Positions 1-8,821 of a stretch of DNA of 64,000 nt are shown in pieces. Position 1 is the first letter of the stretch, and each line of letters starts with the position of its first letter. The position numbers were made by a program, and so were the translations under genes. The DNA comes from Rhizobacter terrae (lineage in GTDB: Bacteria > Pseudomonadota > Gammaproteobacteria > Burkholderiales > Burkholderiaceae_C), in NCBI RefSeq assembly GCF_003852895.1, contig NZ_QUSW01000001.1:558001-622000 (forward strand), written 5' to 3'. The notes under the pieces are model-generated. The model saw only the letters and a list, made by a program, of their open reading frames with translations, was not told the DNA's origin and did not search any database.

Positions 1-2489
1 CGGTAGTTGCCGGTGTTCACGTTGGGCGGCTCGAAGGTCAGGCCCAGCTTGTCGACCGCATCGTCATGGAACACCTTGAGCTTGTCGGTGTCGTCCAGGG
101 CGATGCTCATGTTGGCCGCGGTGAATTCGGCCGGGTAGTGGAACTTGAGCCAGGCCGTCTGGTAGGCCAGCAGGGCGTAGCACGCGGCGTGCGACTTGTT
201 GAAGCCGTAGCCCGCGAACTTCTCCATCAGGTCGAAGATCTCGTTGGCCTTGTCGGTGCTGATGCCGTTCTTCGCCGCGCCCTCCGCGAACAGCCCGCGG
301 TGGGTGGCCATCTCTTCGGCTTTCTTCTTGCCCATCGCGCGGCGCAGCAGGTCGGCGCCGCCCAGCGAGTAGCCGCCCAGGCGCTGCGCCACCTGCATCA
401 CCTGCTCCTGGTAGACCATGATCCCGTAGGTCTCCGAGAGCACCGCCTCCATCATCGGGTGCGGGTACTCCACCTCTTCGCGGCCGTGCTTGCGGGCGCA
501 GAAGGTGGGGATCAGGTCCATCGGGCCCGGGCGGTACAACGCCACCAGCGCGATGATGTCCTCGAACACGCTGGGCTTGGCGTCCTTGAGCATGCGCTGC
601 ATGCCCGAACTTTCCAGCTGGAACACGGCAACGGTCTTGCCTTCGCTCATCAGCTGGTAGGCCGAGCGATCGTTCAGCGGAATGTCCTCGAGGACGAAGT
701 TTTCCTTGCCGGGGTTGCGTTCGCGGATGTAGTCCTTGGCCAGCTCCAGGATGGTCAGCGTCGCCAGGCCCAGGAAGTCGAACTTCACCAGGCCGGCGGC
801 TTCCACGTCGTCCTTGTCGAACTGGCTCACCGCGCTGTCGCTGCCGGGCTGCATGTACAGCGGGCAGAAGTCGGTGATCTTGCCCGGCGCGATGAGCACG
901 CCACCGGCGTGCATGCCGATGTTGCGGGTCACGCCTTCCAGGCGCATCGCCAGCGTCAGCAGCTCGGCGACTTCTTCCTCGTTCTTCTCGCGCTCCTCGA
1001 TCTCGGGCGATTCCTTGCGCGCGTAGATCACGCCGCCATCGGGGTTCTCGGGCACGCGGGCCAGCGTCACCGTCTTGCCTGGAGGCGCGGGGATGAGCTT
1101 GGCGATGCTGTCCACATGGCCGTAGCCCATGCCCAGCACACGGCCCACGTCGCGCAGCGCGGCCTTGGCGGCCATGGTACCGAAGGTGGCGATCTGGCTC
1201 ACCGCCTCGCGGCCGTACTTGTGCTTGACGTAGTCGATGACGCGGTCGCGGTTGCCCTGGCAGAAGTCGATGTCGAAGTCGGGCATCGACACCCGCTCGG
1301 GGTTCAGGAAGCGTTCGAACAGCAGGTTGTAGCGCAGCGGATCAAGGTCGGTCACCTTCAGCGCGTAGGCCACCAGAGAGCCCGCGCCCGACCCCCGGCC
1401 CGGCCCCACCGGGCAGCCGTTGTTCTTCGCCCAGTTGATGAAGTCGGCCACGATGAGGAAGTAGCCGGGGAAGCCCATCTTCAAGATCGTGTTGATCTCG
1501 AAGTCCAGGCGCTCCACGTAGCGCGGGGTTTCCTTCTCGCGCAGGGCTTCGTCGGGAAAGAGCTGGACCAGGCGTTCCTTTAGGCCGTCATGGGAGGCGA
1601 GCCGGAAGTAGTCCGACATCGGCATGGGCGTGCCGTCGTCCAGCAGCGGCGTGGGAAAGTTCGGCAGCTGAGGCTTGCCCAGCACCAGTGAGAGGTTGCA
1701 GCGCTTGGCGATCTCCACCGTGTTGGCGATGGCACTGGGGATGTCGGCGAACAGTGCCTCCATCTGCGCCTGCGTCTTGAAGTACTGCTCGCGGGTGAAG
1801 CGCTTGATGCGACGCGGGTTGGTCAGGGTCTCGCCCTCGGCCACGCAAACGCGGGCCTCGTGCGCCTCGAAGTCTTCATCGGCCAGGAACTGGATGGGAT
1901 GCGTGGCCACCACCGGCAGATGCATCTCGGCCGCCAGCGGCACGGCGGCGCGCACATGCGCCTCGTTGGTCGCCTGCCCGGCACGCTGCAGCTCGATGTA
2001 GAAGCGGTTCGGGAAGAGGCCCGCCAGTCGGGTCGCGAGTTCCTTCGCCCGGTCCTTGTCCTGCGCCAGCAGGGCCTGGCCGACGGCGCCCAGGTCCGCG
2101 CCCGACAGCGCGATGAGCCCTTCGCCCAGTTCGGCCAGCCATTCCCACTTGACCCAGGCCTGCGCCCGCTGCACGTTCACCAGCCACGACTTGGACAGCA
2201 GCTCGCACAGGTTGAGGTAGCCAGTCTTGTTCTGCACCAGCAGCAAGAGGCGGCTCGCGCCCTTCTCGCCACCTTCGGGCTCCAGCCACACGTCCGCACC
2301 GATGATGGGCTTGACGCCCTTCTTGCGCGAGCTGCTGTAGAACTTGATCGCGCCGAACAGGTTGCTCAGGTCGCTGATGGCCAGGGCAGGCTGCTTGTCG
2401 GACGCTGCGGCGCCCACCGCCTCGTCGATTCTCAGGGTGCCGTCAACGACGGAAAACTCGGTGTGGATGCGCAGGTGAACGAAGGCCAT
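1..2489 (-). CDS. dnaE: DNA polymerase III alpha subunit, C-terminus beyond the window
   Basis: This is the catalytic subunit of the replicative DNA polymerase III. About 829 N-terminal residues are present out of a usual ~1,160; the C-terminal third lies beyond the left edge. The protein begins MAFVHLRIHTEFSVVDGTL, the start of the PHP domain. GPGRGSGAGS lies near residue 365 and the catalytic-Asp motif PDFDIDF near residue 405. VKFDFLGL, carrying the third catalytic Asp, is near residue 570. The ATG has no Shine-Dalgarno sequence; a TAAAAT hexamer lies 6 bases upstream, so the mRNA may be leaderless. It is divergent from trhO. The frame is intact throughout. Confidence 0.97.
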   Translation of the reverse strand, partial: MAFVHLRIHTEFSVVDGTLRIDEAVGAAASDKQPALAISDLSNLFGAIKFYSSSRKKGVKPIIGADVWLEPEGGEKGASRLLLLVQNKTGYLNLCELLSKSWLVNVQRAQAWVKWEWLAELGEGLIALSGADLGAVGQALLAQDKDRAKELATRLAGLFPNRFYIELQRAGQATNEAHVRAAVPLAAEMHLPVVATHPIQFLADEDFEAHEARVCVAEGETLTNPRRIKRFTREQYFKTQAQMEALFADIPSAIANTVEIAKRCNLSLVLGKPQLPNFPTPLLDDGTPMPMSDYFRLASHDGLKERLVQLFPDEALREKETPRYVERLDFEINTILKMGFPGYFLIVADFINWAKNNGCPVGPGRGSGAGSLVAYALKVTDLDPLRYNLLFERFLNPERVSMPDFDIDFCQGNRDRVIDYVKHKYGREAVSQIATFGTMAAKAALRDVGRVLGMGYGHVDSIAKLIPAPPGKTVTLARVPENPDGGVIYARKESPEIEEREKNEEEVAELLTLAMRLEGVTRNIGMHAGGVLIAPGKITDFCPLYMQPGSDSAVSQFDKDDVEAAGLVKFDFLGLATLTILELAKDYIRERNPGKENFVLEDIPLNDRSAYQLMSEGKTVAVFQLESSGMQRMLKDAKPSVFEDIIALVALYRPGPMDLIPTFCARKHGREEVEYPHPMMEAVLSETYGIMVYQEQVMQVAQRLGGYSLGGADLLRRAMGKKKAEEMATHRGLFAEGAAKNGISTDKANEIFDLMEKFAGYGFNKSHAACYALLAYQTAWLKFHYPAEFTAANMSIALDDTDKLKVFHDDAVDKLGLTFEPPNVNTGNY

Positions 2490-2494
2490 CGGGC

Positions 2495-2524
2495 GATTTT
2501 ACGGAGGGCCGGGTCCGTAAAATC
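2495..2524. promoter_or_regulatory. Perfect inverted repeat with symmetric -10 boxes between dnaE and trhO
   Basis: Arms GATTTTACGGA (2495-2505) and TCCGTAAAATC (2514-2524) are perfectly complementary around an 8-base GC spacer. They fill most of the 41-base gap between the divergent genes. Each arm contains TAAAAT reading towards its gene, ending 6 bases (dnaE) or 7 bases (trhO) before the start codon. A TTTACG in the opposite arm could act as a poor -35 with a short 14-base spacer. It may be a bidirectional promoter, an operator, or both. Confidence 0.55.
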
Positions 2525-2530
2525 CCGCAG

Positions 2531-3280
2531 GTGAAACCGATTCTGAACATCTCGGCGTACCTCTTCACGCCACTGAACGACACCGCCGCCTTGCGCGAGA
2601 GCATCCGCTCACAAGCGATGGACCTGTCACTCAAGGGCACCGTGCTGCTGGCCGGGGAAGGCATCAACCTCTTCCTCGCGGGGGCCGCCGAGAACGTCCG
2701 CGGCTTCGTCGCCTGGCTGCGCAGCGATGCGCGATTCGCACCGCTGGCGCCCAAGGAAAGCTGGTCCGACGCCGTGCCCTTCGGCAAGCTGCTGGTGAAG
2801 GTGAAGGAAGAGATCATCCGCATGAACCACCCCACCATCCGCCCGGCGGATTCGCGGGCGCCAGCGGTGGATGCGAAGACGCTGGCACGCTGGCTGGACG
2901 CCGGCCACGACGACGAAGGCCGGCCGGTGGTGACGCTGGACACGCGCAACGAGTTCGAGGTGCAGCAGGGCCGATTCCACGATGCCATCGACTGGCACAT
3001 CCACAAGTTCAGCGAGTTCCCGCAGGCGGTGCTCGACCACCGCGAGGAACTGCGCGGCAAGACGGTGGTGAGCTACTGCACCGGCGGCATCCGCTGCGAG
3101 AAGGCGGCAATCTTCATGGCCGAGGCGGGCGTCGACCACGTGTACCAGCTCGAAGGCGGCATCCTCAAGTACTTCGAGGAAGTGGGCGGCAAACACTTCG
3201 ACGGCGACTGCTTCGTGTTCGACGATCGCCGGGCAGTGGATGCAGCCTTGGCCGAATCGCCTCCGTCCCAGCCCGAATGA
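2531..3280 (+). CDS. trhO: tRNA uridine(34) hydroxylase, rhodanese family (TrhO/YceA)
   Basis: Members of this family carry out oxygen-dependent hydroxylation of the wobble uridine of certain tRNAs, leading to 5-hydroxyuridine-type modifications. The protein has 249 residues. An N-terminal acylphosphatase-like half (to about residue 95) precedes a rhodanese domain whose active loop reads SYCTGGIRCEKA, with Cys183 as the expected catalytic cysteine. LDTRNEFEV, around 136-144, is the typical rhodanese entry motif. The start is GTG, with no ribosome-binding site and a -10-like TAAAAT 7 bases upstream. It probably begins a transcript that continues into the methyltransferase and egtB genes. Confidence 0.9.
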   Translation: MKPILNISAYLFTPLNDTAALRESIRSQAMDLSLKGTVLLAGEGINLFLAGAAENVRGFVAWLRSDARFAPLAPKESWSDAVPFGKLLVKVKEEIIRMNHPTIRPADSRAPAVDAKTLARWLDAGHDDEGRPVVTLDTRNEFEVQQGRFHDAIDWHIHKFSEFPQAVLDHREELRGKTVVSYCTGGIRCEKAAIFMAEAGVDHVYQLEGGILKYFEEVGGKHFDGDCFVFDDRRAVDAALAESPPSQPE

Positions 3281-3334
3281 CAAGGTCAAGGACGCAGACG
3301 TAAGCTTCGGGTCCGCCGGCACGACAGCCCACAG

Positions 3335-3979
3335 ATGCCTCCGACCCGCGACAACCTGCGCTCGATCCGCAAGTACCGGCACGCCGCCGCCGCGTACGAC
3401 AGGACCACGCGCCCCACCTGGCCCATCCGCATGCGCTGCATCGAACTGCTCAAGCTCGATGCGGGCGATTGCGTGCTGGACGTGGGCTGCGGCACGGGGC
3501 TGAGCTTCGAGCCCATCCTGGAAAAAGTCGGCCGCAACGGCAACCTCATCGCCTTCGAGCAGAGCCCGCACATGTTCCGCCAGGCCGAGCTGCGGGCCAA
3601 GGGGCTGATCGCACAGGGCTGGAACATCGAGCTCCTGTGCGCCAGTGCCGAGGAAGTGCGCTTCAAGGGCCGGCCCGATGCGGCCCTCTTCCACTACGTG
3701 CACGACATCAGCCGCACGCCGCAAGCCGTGGACAACCTCTTCGAGCAGTTGCCGCCGGGCACGCGCATTGCCATCGCAGGCATGAAGTTCTTTCCCTGGT
3801 GGCTGGCGCCGCTGAACCTGCTCGCCTGGTTGAAGAATCGCCCGTACAACGTGCGGGCGCATGAGCTGCACAAGCCCTGGTCGCTGATCGAACCTCGCTT
3901 GCAGAACTTCAACTGGAAACCCACACAAGGCGGCATGGGCTACATTGGGTCGGGACGTGTTCGAGGGACTGGTCCATGA
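3335..3979 (+). CDS. Class I SAM-dependent methyltransferase
   Basis: A 214-residue Rossmann-type methyltransferase. VLDVGCGTGLSF (about 48-59) is the SAM-binding glycine loop, and an acidic residue follows at the end of strand 2 (LIAFEQS). The substrate is unknown. A hydrophobic segment with several Trp residues (FFPWWLAPLNLLAWL) lies in the C-terminal half and may form a lipophilic pocket or membrane contact. The stop overlaps the egtB start as ATGA, so the two are translationally coupled. It is too short for, and unlike, the histidine methyltransferase EgtD (about 320 residues). A role beside EgtB is suggested only by position. Confidence 0.8.
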   Translation: MPPTRDNLRSIRKYRHAAAAYDRTTRPTWPIRMRCIELLKLDAGDCVLDVGCGTGLSFEPILEKVGRNGNLIAFEQSPHMFRQAELRAKGLIAQGWNIELLCASAEEVRFKGRPDAALFHYVHDISRTPQAVDNLFEQLPPGTRIAIAGMKFFPWWLAPLNLLAWLKNRPYNVRAHELHKPWSLIEPRLQNFNWKPTQGGMGYIGSGRVRGTGP

Positions 3980-5268
3980 CGCTTGCACGACCTGAATCAC
4001 CGCCGCGATGTTCGTCGCCGCTGTCGCAGCGCTACGAGCAAATTCGCCGCTTCACGCTCGCACTGGCCGAGCCGCTGACCGACGAGGACTGCCAGGTGCA
4101 GTCCATGCCTGACGCCAGCCCGACCAAGTGGCACCTGGCACACGTGACCTGGTTCTTCGAGACCTTCATCCTCGAACGTTTCGAGCCGGGCTTCCGGGCC
4201 TTCGAGCCGATGTTCCGCGTGCTGTTCAACAGCTACTACCAGGGCGTGGGCGAGCGGCATCCACGGCCTCAGCGAGGGCTGATCACCAGCCCCACGCTGG
4301 CGCAGGTGAAGCGCTACCGGGCCGACGTGGATGCCCGCATGCTCAGCCTGCTCGCTGCGCGACCCGATGATGCGCAGCTGAACGAGCTGCTCACCCTGGG
4401 CCTGCACCACGAGCAGCAGCACCAGGAACTGCTGCTCACCGACATCAAGCACGCGCTGTCGTTCAACCCGCTGCATGGGCCGTATGCGAAGCGCTGGCCG
4501 ATCGGTGCGGTGAGTCCGCAGCCGCCGCAGTGGCATGGCTTCGACGGCGGCATGTTCCAGCTGGGCCATGAATCGTCGCGCGACGGTGACTTCTGTTTCG
4601 ACAATGAAACGCCGCGGCACGGCACCTACCTCGCGCCCTTCGAGCTGGCGTCGCGCCCGGTGAGCAACGGCGAGTTCATGGCCTTCATGGACGATGACGG
4701 CTACCGCCGCCCCGAGCTGTGGCTGTCCATGGGATGGGACTGGGTGCAGGCCGAGCAGCGCGACGCCCCGCTGTACTGGCGGCAGGAGGAGAACCGCTGG
4801 CTCACCCACACCCTGCAAGGCCAGGTCGAGATCGACCCGCACACGCCCGCCTGCCACCTCAGCTTCTTCGAGGCCGAGGCCTACGCGCGCTGGGCCGGCG
4901 CCCGGCTGCCGACGGAAGCCGAATGGGAACTGGCTGCACGGCGACTCATCAAGAGCAGCCCGACGCACGGCAACTTCGCCGAGCGCGGTGCGTTCCATCC
5001 CTTGCCTGCCTCAGTGCCCGACGGGGGAGAGCCGCTCCAGATGTACGGCGACGTGTGGGAGTGGACCCAATCGAACTACAACCCCTACCCCGGCTACCGG
5101 CCACTGCCGGGCGCAGTCGGCGAATACAACGGCAAGTTCATGTGCAACCAGTTTGTGCTCCGCGGTGGCTCCTGCGCCACGCCGGCGGGGCATGTGCGCG
5201 CCAGCTACCGCAACTTCTTTCCACCGGATGCGCAGTGGCAGTTCACGGGACTGAGGCTGGCCCGCTGA
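3976..5268 (+). CDS. egtB: EgtB-type iron-dependent sulfoxide synthase
   Basis: Homologues join cysteine or gamma-glutamylcysteine to hercynine (trimethylhistidine) with O2 during ergothioneine synthesis. The 430-residue protein has an N-terminal DinB_2 four-helix domain and a C-terminal FGE-sulfatase (C-lectin-like) domain from about residue 185. The three-His iron site is visible: KWHLAH (His53 or His56) and HEQQHQE (His145, His149), the family HX3HXE motif. The C-terminal domain shows RLPTEAEWELAAR, YGDVWEWTQS and VLRGGSCATP. The gene overlaps the upstream methyltransferase by 4 bases. No egtD or egtC lies next to it, so the exact thiohistidine product cannot be read from this window. Confidence 0.85.
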   Translation: MTLARPESPPRCSSPLSQRYEQIRRFTLALAEPLTDEDCQVQSMPDASPTKWHLAHVTWFFETFILERFEPGFRAFEPMFRVLFNSYYQGVGERHPRPQRGLITSPTLAQVKRYRADVDARMLSLLAARPDDAQLNELLTLGLHHEQQHQELLLTDIKHALSFNPLHGPYAKRWPIGAVSPQPPQWHGFDGGMFQLGHESSRDGDFCFDNETPRHGTYLAPFELASRPVSNGEFMAFMDDDGYRRPELWLSMGWDWVQAEQRDAPLYWRQEENRWLTHTLQGQVEIDPHTPACHLSFFEAEAYARWAGARLPTEAEWELAARRLIKSSPTHGNFAERGAFHPLPASVPDGGEPLQMYGDVWEWTQSNYNPYPGYRPLPGAVGEYNGKFMCNQFVLRGGSCATPAGHVRASYRNFFPPDAQWQFTGLRLAR

Positions 5269-5278
5269 AGTCCGAGGC

Positions 5279-5998
5279 TCAGGCGTTCAGGCCCTGGAGC
5301 ACGTCCGACCTGAACTCGCGCTGGTAGAGGATGTAGATCACGCCCAGCGTCGCCAGGACATAGACGATGGGCGAGAAGAACCAGCCGATCGCCGCGAAGG
5401 CGAAGTAGTACGCGCGCAGGCCGTCGTTGAAGGTCTCCGCTGCCAGGCCCAGCACGCGGCCGGCTTTCTGCGAGAACGCGAGACGGGCGGCTTGCGCGCC
5501 ATCGCCCAAGGCATCGAACTGCTTGGCTTCCGGCGCCGAACCGATGAGCAGCGCGCCGAAGGTGTACTGCCGCATCGACCACGTGAAGCGGAAGAAGGCA
5601 TACACGAACACCACCAGCATCAGCACGAGCTTGAGGTCGAACACCAGCACCGAGGTGCGTGCGGCGAAAGGCAGGTCGCGCACCAGCTCGGTGGTCTTCT
5701 CGGTCGCGCCCAGGGTCGCCAGGAGGCCGCCGATGACAAGGATGGACGTGGACGCGAAGAACGACGGACTGGTCGAGAGACTCTGCACCACCACGCCGTC
5801 GATGACGCGCACGTCGCGGTAGGTGGTCTGCAGCATCCACGCCTGGCGGATGCGGTTGGTGCTGGCGAGAACGGAGGGCTGTGTCATCGCGCGGTGCCGC
5901 GCGAACCAGGCATAGCCCGCCCACCCGCTGAAGAACACCACCACCGCCGCCCAATCCAGCCAGGGCAGCAGCGCCAAGACCTTGAACATCGCTTCCAT
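5279..5998 (-). CDS. DUF599 family membrane protein
   Basis: A 239-residue integral membrane protein with about four hydrophobic spans: near residues 13-30, 80-98, 118-138 and 200-225. Its sequence is typical of DUF599, a family with no established function. Conserved-looking segments are the N-terminal WLDWAAVVVFFSGW and a soluble stretch around QSLSTSPSFFASTSI. It is convergent with egtB, 10 bases apart. No Shine-Dalgarno sequence precedes the ATG; a TAAAGT hexamer (6011-6006) lies 7 bases upstream, which fits a leaderless start. Confidence 0.8.
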   Translation of the reverse strand: MEAMFKVLALLPWLDWAAVVVFFSGWAGYAWFARHRAMTQPSVLASTNRIRQAWMLQTTYRDVRVIDGVVVQSLSTSPSFFASTSILVIGGLLATLGATEKTTELVRDLPFAARTSVLVFDLKLVLMLVVFVYAFFRFTWSMRQYTFGALLIGSAPEAKQFDALGDGAQAARLAFSQKAGRVLGLAAETFNDGLRAYYFAFAAIGWFFSPIVYVLATLGVIYILYQREFRSDVLQGLNA

Positions 5999-6068
5999 GG
6001 GCGCGACTTTAGCCGACGCCCCGGCCAGACTGGGTGCCGACCGGGCGCAAGGCGCCCGGCGGCGATGG

Positions 6069-6770
6069 TCAGGCTGCGAGGTCGAACACGATGACCTCGG
6101 CCTTCTCGCCGTGGTCGATGACCAGCGCTTCTTCCTGGCTCAGCTGCGCCGCATCGCCCGGGGACAACGCCTGTCCGTTGACCTGCACCTTGCCGCGCAC
6201 CACCTGGACGTAGGCCTTGCGCTGCGGATTCACGGCGATGCGGGCCGACTCGGCGCCGTCGAACAGCCCGGCGTAGATGGCCGCATCGGCATGGATGACC
6301 AGCGAGCCCTCGCGCCCGTCATTGCTGGCCACGAGCCGCAGCTGCCCACGCTTGCTGGCCTCGTCGAAGTGCTTCTGCTCATAGCCGGGCTCGATGCCCT
6401 GCACGCTGGGCATGATCCAGATCTGCAGGAAGTGCGTGGTCTGCGAGGGCGCGTGGTTAAACTCGCTGTGCATCACGCCGCGGCCGGCGCTCATGCGCTG
6501 CACGTCGCCGGGCACGATGCTCGCGCCGTTGCCCATGCTGTCCTTGTGCGCCAGCGCGCCTTCGAGCACGTAGCTCACGATCTCCATGTCGCGGTGGCTG
6601 TGGGTGCCGAAGCCGGTGCCCGGGGCGATGCGGTCTTCGTTGATGACGCGCAGGTTGCCGAAGCCCATGTGCTTCGGATCGTAGTAGTCGGCGAAGGAAA
6701 AGCTGTGGAAGCTCTTGAGCCAGCCATGGTCGGCGTAGCCGCGGTCGCAGGATTTGCGCAGGGTGATCAT
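6069..6770 (-). CDS. Pirin family protein
   Basis: A 233-residue bicupin. The N-terminal cupin carries the pirin metal ligands GTHSHRDME (His57, His59) and VMHSEFNH (His101, Glu103). Pirins bind a single Fe or similar metal; some have quercetin dioxygenase activity and others act as redox-linked regulators, so the role here is open. The chosen ATG is preceded by AAGGAG at good distance. The open frame extends far upstream but without pirin homology. It is divergent from the LysR regulator over a 93-base gap, a common pairing in Burkholderiales that suggests control by that regulator. Confidence 0.9.
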   Translation of the reverse strand: MITLRKSCDRGYADHGWLKSFHSFSFADYYDPKHMGFGNLRVINEDRIAPGTGFGTHSHRDMEIVSYVLEGALAHKDSMGNGASIVPGDVQRMSAGRGVMHSEFNHAPSQTTHFLQIWIMPSVQGIEPGYEQKHFDEASKRGQLRLVASNDGREGSLVIHADAAIYAGLFDGAESARIAVNPQRKAYVQVVRGKVQVNGQALSPGDAAQLSQEEALVIDHGEKAEVIVFDLAA

Positions 6771-6843
6771 GCGTGGGGACTCCTTGGTTGGCTCCACTGT
6801 AGGAGCCCGGGCCCGTTTGCAGGGCCTCGCCCCTTGAAGCGTC

Positions 6844-6862
6844 CGTTCAAATAAGATGAACG
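6844..6862 (+). promoter_or_regulatory. LysR-type box overlapping a -10 element
   Basis: CGTTCA-N7-TGAACG is a dyad immediately before the lysR start. It contains TCA-N7-TGA, fitting the T-N11-A LysR consensus. A TAAGAT -10-like hexamer (6852-6857) sits inside the dyad and ends 6 bases before the ATG. A regulator bound here would cover its own promoter, which fits autorepression and control of divergent pirin. This is read from sequence only. Confidence 0.5.
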
Positions 6863-6863
6863 C

Positions 6864-7859
6864 ATGTCCGCCGCCCGCAACGTCCTCACCCCCGAAGCGC
6901 TCGCGATGATGGATGTCATCGCCCGCACCGGCAGTTTTGCCGCCGCGGCGCGCGAGCTGGGCAAGGTGCCCAGCGCCCTCACCTACAACGTGCGCCAGCT
7001 CGAAGACGCGCTGGACGTGCTGCTGTTCGACCGCCGCTCGCGCCAGGCCAAGCTCACCGCCGCCGGCGAGGAACTGCTCAACGAAGGCCGCCGCCTGCTG
7101 GAACAGGTGGACGCCGTGGCCAACCGCGTCAAGCGCGTGGCCACCGGCTGGGAGACGCAGCTCACCATCGCAGTGGACGGGGTGCTGTCGTCCACGACGA
7201 TGTTCGAGCTGGCCGAAGCCTTCTACGCCTTGCGGCCCGAAGGGGTGGCCGACCATGGCGTGCTCAACGAACGCACTGGCCCCGGAACCCGGCTGCGCTT
7301 CCGCACCGAGGTACTGGCCGGTACCTGGGAGGCGCTCGTCAGCGGCGCCGCTGACCTGGCGCTGGGCGTGGGCATCGCGTCCGACCCTCAGCCGGGCATC
7401 CAGATCAAGCCGCTGGGCGAGATTCGATTCGTGTTCGCCGTGCCGCCGCATCACCCACTGGCTGCAGTGGAAGGCCCGTTGAGCGAGGCGGAAATCATCC
7501 GCCACCGCGCCGTGGCGGTGGCGGATTCCGCCCAACGCATGGAGCCGGTCACCGTCAACCTGCTGCCTGGGCAGGAGGTGTTCACCGTGGCCAGTACGCA
7601 GGCCAAGATCGAGGCACAGCTTCGCTGTCTGGGCTGCGGCTACCTGCCCGAGCCCATCGTGCGCGACCACATCGACGCCGGCCGGCTGGTGGTCAAGGAA
7701 ACCGAGCGTCGCCCGCAGCCGCCGCGCCTGGGCTATGCCTGGCGCACCGGCAACGGTCCGCTGGGCCTGGCGCTGCAGTGGTGGCTCGGGCAATTGGAAA
7801 GCCCCAAGACCCGGCGCGCCCTGCTGGAACGGCACGGCAGCGCACAGGCGGAGAGCTGA
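6864..7859 (+). CDS. LysR family transcriptional regulator
   Basis: A 331-residue regulator. The N-terminal winged helix-turn-helix runs from about 8 to 68, with [20 protein letters not shown] as recognition-helix region and [18 protein letters not shown] as the wing. The C-terminal half is the LysR substrate-binding domain. The co-inducer is unknown. The divergent pirin gene is the obvious target. The start has no Shine-Dalgarno sequence and may be leaderless. The stop lies 4 bases before gluQ, so the tRNA-modification gene may be cotranscribed. Confidence 0.92.
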   Translation: MSAARNVLTPEALAMMDVIARTGSFAAAARELGKVPSALTYNVRQLEDALDVLLFDRRSRQAKLTAAGEELLNEGRRLLEQVDAVANRVKRVATGWETQLTIAVDGVLSSTTMFELAEAFYALRPEGVADHGVLNERTGPGTRLRFRTEVLAGTWEALVSGAADLALGVGIASDPQPGIQIKPLGEIRFVFAVPPHHPLAAVEGPLSEAEIIRHRAVAVADSAQRMEPVTVNLLPGQEVFTVASTQAKIEAQLRCLGCGYLPEPIVRDHIDAGRLVVKETERRPQPPRLGYAWRTGNGPLGLALQWWLGQLESPKTRRALLERHGSAQAES

Positions 7860-7863
7860 GACG

Positions 7864-8781
7864 ATGCACCGCAGCGACCTGCCCGGGGCCGGCTACATCG
7901 GCCGCTTCGCGCCCTCGCCCACCGGCCCCTTGCATGCCGGTTCCCTGGTGGCCGCCCTGGCTTCCTGGCTCGATGCGCGGGCGCATGGCGGACGCTGGCT
8001 GGTGCGCATCGAGGACGTGGACATGCCTCGCTGCGTGCCGGGCATGGACCGCACCATCCTCGGCCAGCTCGCTGCCTGCGGGCTGACCCCGGACGAGACG
8101 CCGGTGTGGCAGTCCGAGCGAGGCGAACTCTACGAGAACGCGCTGCAGGGCCTCCTGGCCGCCGACCTCGCCTACCCGTGCGGCTGCTCGCGCCGCGAGA
8201 TCGAACTGGCCGTGCAGTCCCAGGGCCTGGAGCTGCTGCGGCATGCCGAGCTGGTCTACCCCGGCACCTGCAGGCATGGCTTGAAGGGCAAGCCAGCCCG
8301 CGCCACGCGCGTGCGCACGCTGGATCGCCGGGGGCATGACATCCGCATCGAATGGATGGACCGCCGCCTGGGCTTGCAGGCGCAGGACGTGACGCACGCC
8401 GTGGGCGACTTCGTGCTGCACCGCGCCGACGGCCTGTGGGCCTACCAGCTCGCCGTGGTGGTCGACGATGCCTTGCAAGGCATCTCGCACATCGTGCGCG
8501 GCGAGGACTTGGCAGACAACACGCCGCGGCAGATCCACCTGCAGCGGCTGCTCGGGCTGCCCACGCCGCACTACATGCACACGGCGCTGGTGCTGGGTGC
8601 CAATGGCGAGAAGCTCTCCAAGCAGAACGGCGCACAGGCGCTCGACCTGCGGGATCCGCTGGCGGCGCTGAAGCAGGCCGGCGAGGTGCTGGGCATCCGC
8701 TGCGACGCCGGCCGGCTGGAAGACTGGCTGCCCCTGGCCGTGGAACGGTGGCGTACCACCTGGCTGCGCCCGGTGGCATGA
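7864..8781 (+). CDS. gluQ: Glutamyl-Q tRNA(Asp) synthetase
   Basis: A truncated glutamyl-tRNA synthetase paralogue that attaches glutamate to queuosine in the anticodon of tRNA(Asp), a cytosolic modification step. The 305 residues comprise the catalytic core only, without an anticodon-binding domain, as expected for Glu[16 protein letters not shown] contains the HIGH-equivalent motif. [10 protein letters not shown] and the later YPGTC supply the zinc cysteines. GEKLSKQNG is the KMSKS equivalent. The ATG just after lysR is chosen because the conserved N-terminus starts there; a longer open frame upstream lies within lysR. Confidence 0.93.
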   Translation: MHRSDLPGAGYIGRFAPSPTGPLHAGSLVAALASWLDARAHGGRWLVRIEDVDMPRCVPGMDRTILGQLAACGLTPDETPVWQSERGELYENALQGLLAADLAYPCGCSRREIELAVQSQGLELLRHAELVYPGTCRHGLKGKPARATRVRTLDRRGHDIRIEWMDRRLGLQAQDVTHAVGDFVLHRADGLWAYQLAVVVDDALQGISHIVRGEDLADNTPRQIHLQRLLGLPTPHYMHTALVLGANGEKLSKQNGAQALDLRDPLAALKQAGEVLGIRCDAGRLEDWLPLAVERWRTTWLRPVA

Positions 8782-8821
8782 TGCCCACCCTTCACTCACT
8801 CACCACCAAGGAATCCCTTCC

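Noticed and set aside
66-1583. Long + strand open frame of 505 codons opposite dnaE
   Set aside because: It is the reverse complement of the dnaE reading frame in GC-rich DNA. It is rich in His, Arg, Gly and Val with no domain, while the opposite strand encodes clear DnaE motifs.
3335-3979. Identification of the small methyltransferase as EgtD
   Set aside because: It is about 100 residues too short and lacks the EgtD pattern; only its position beside egtB suggested it.
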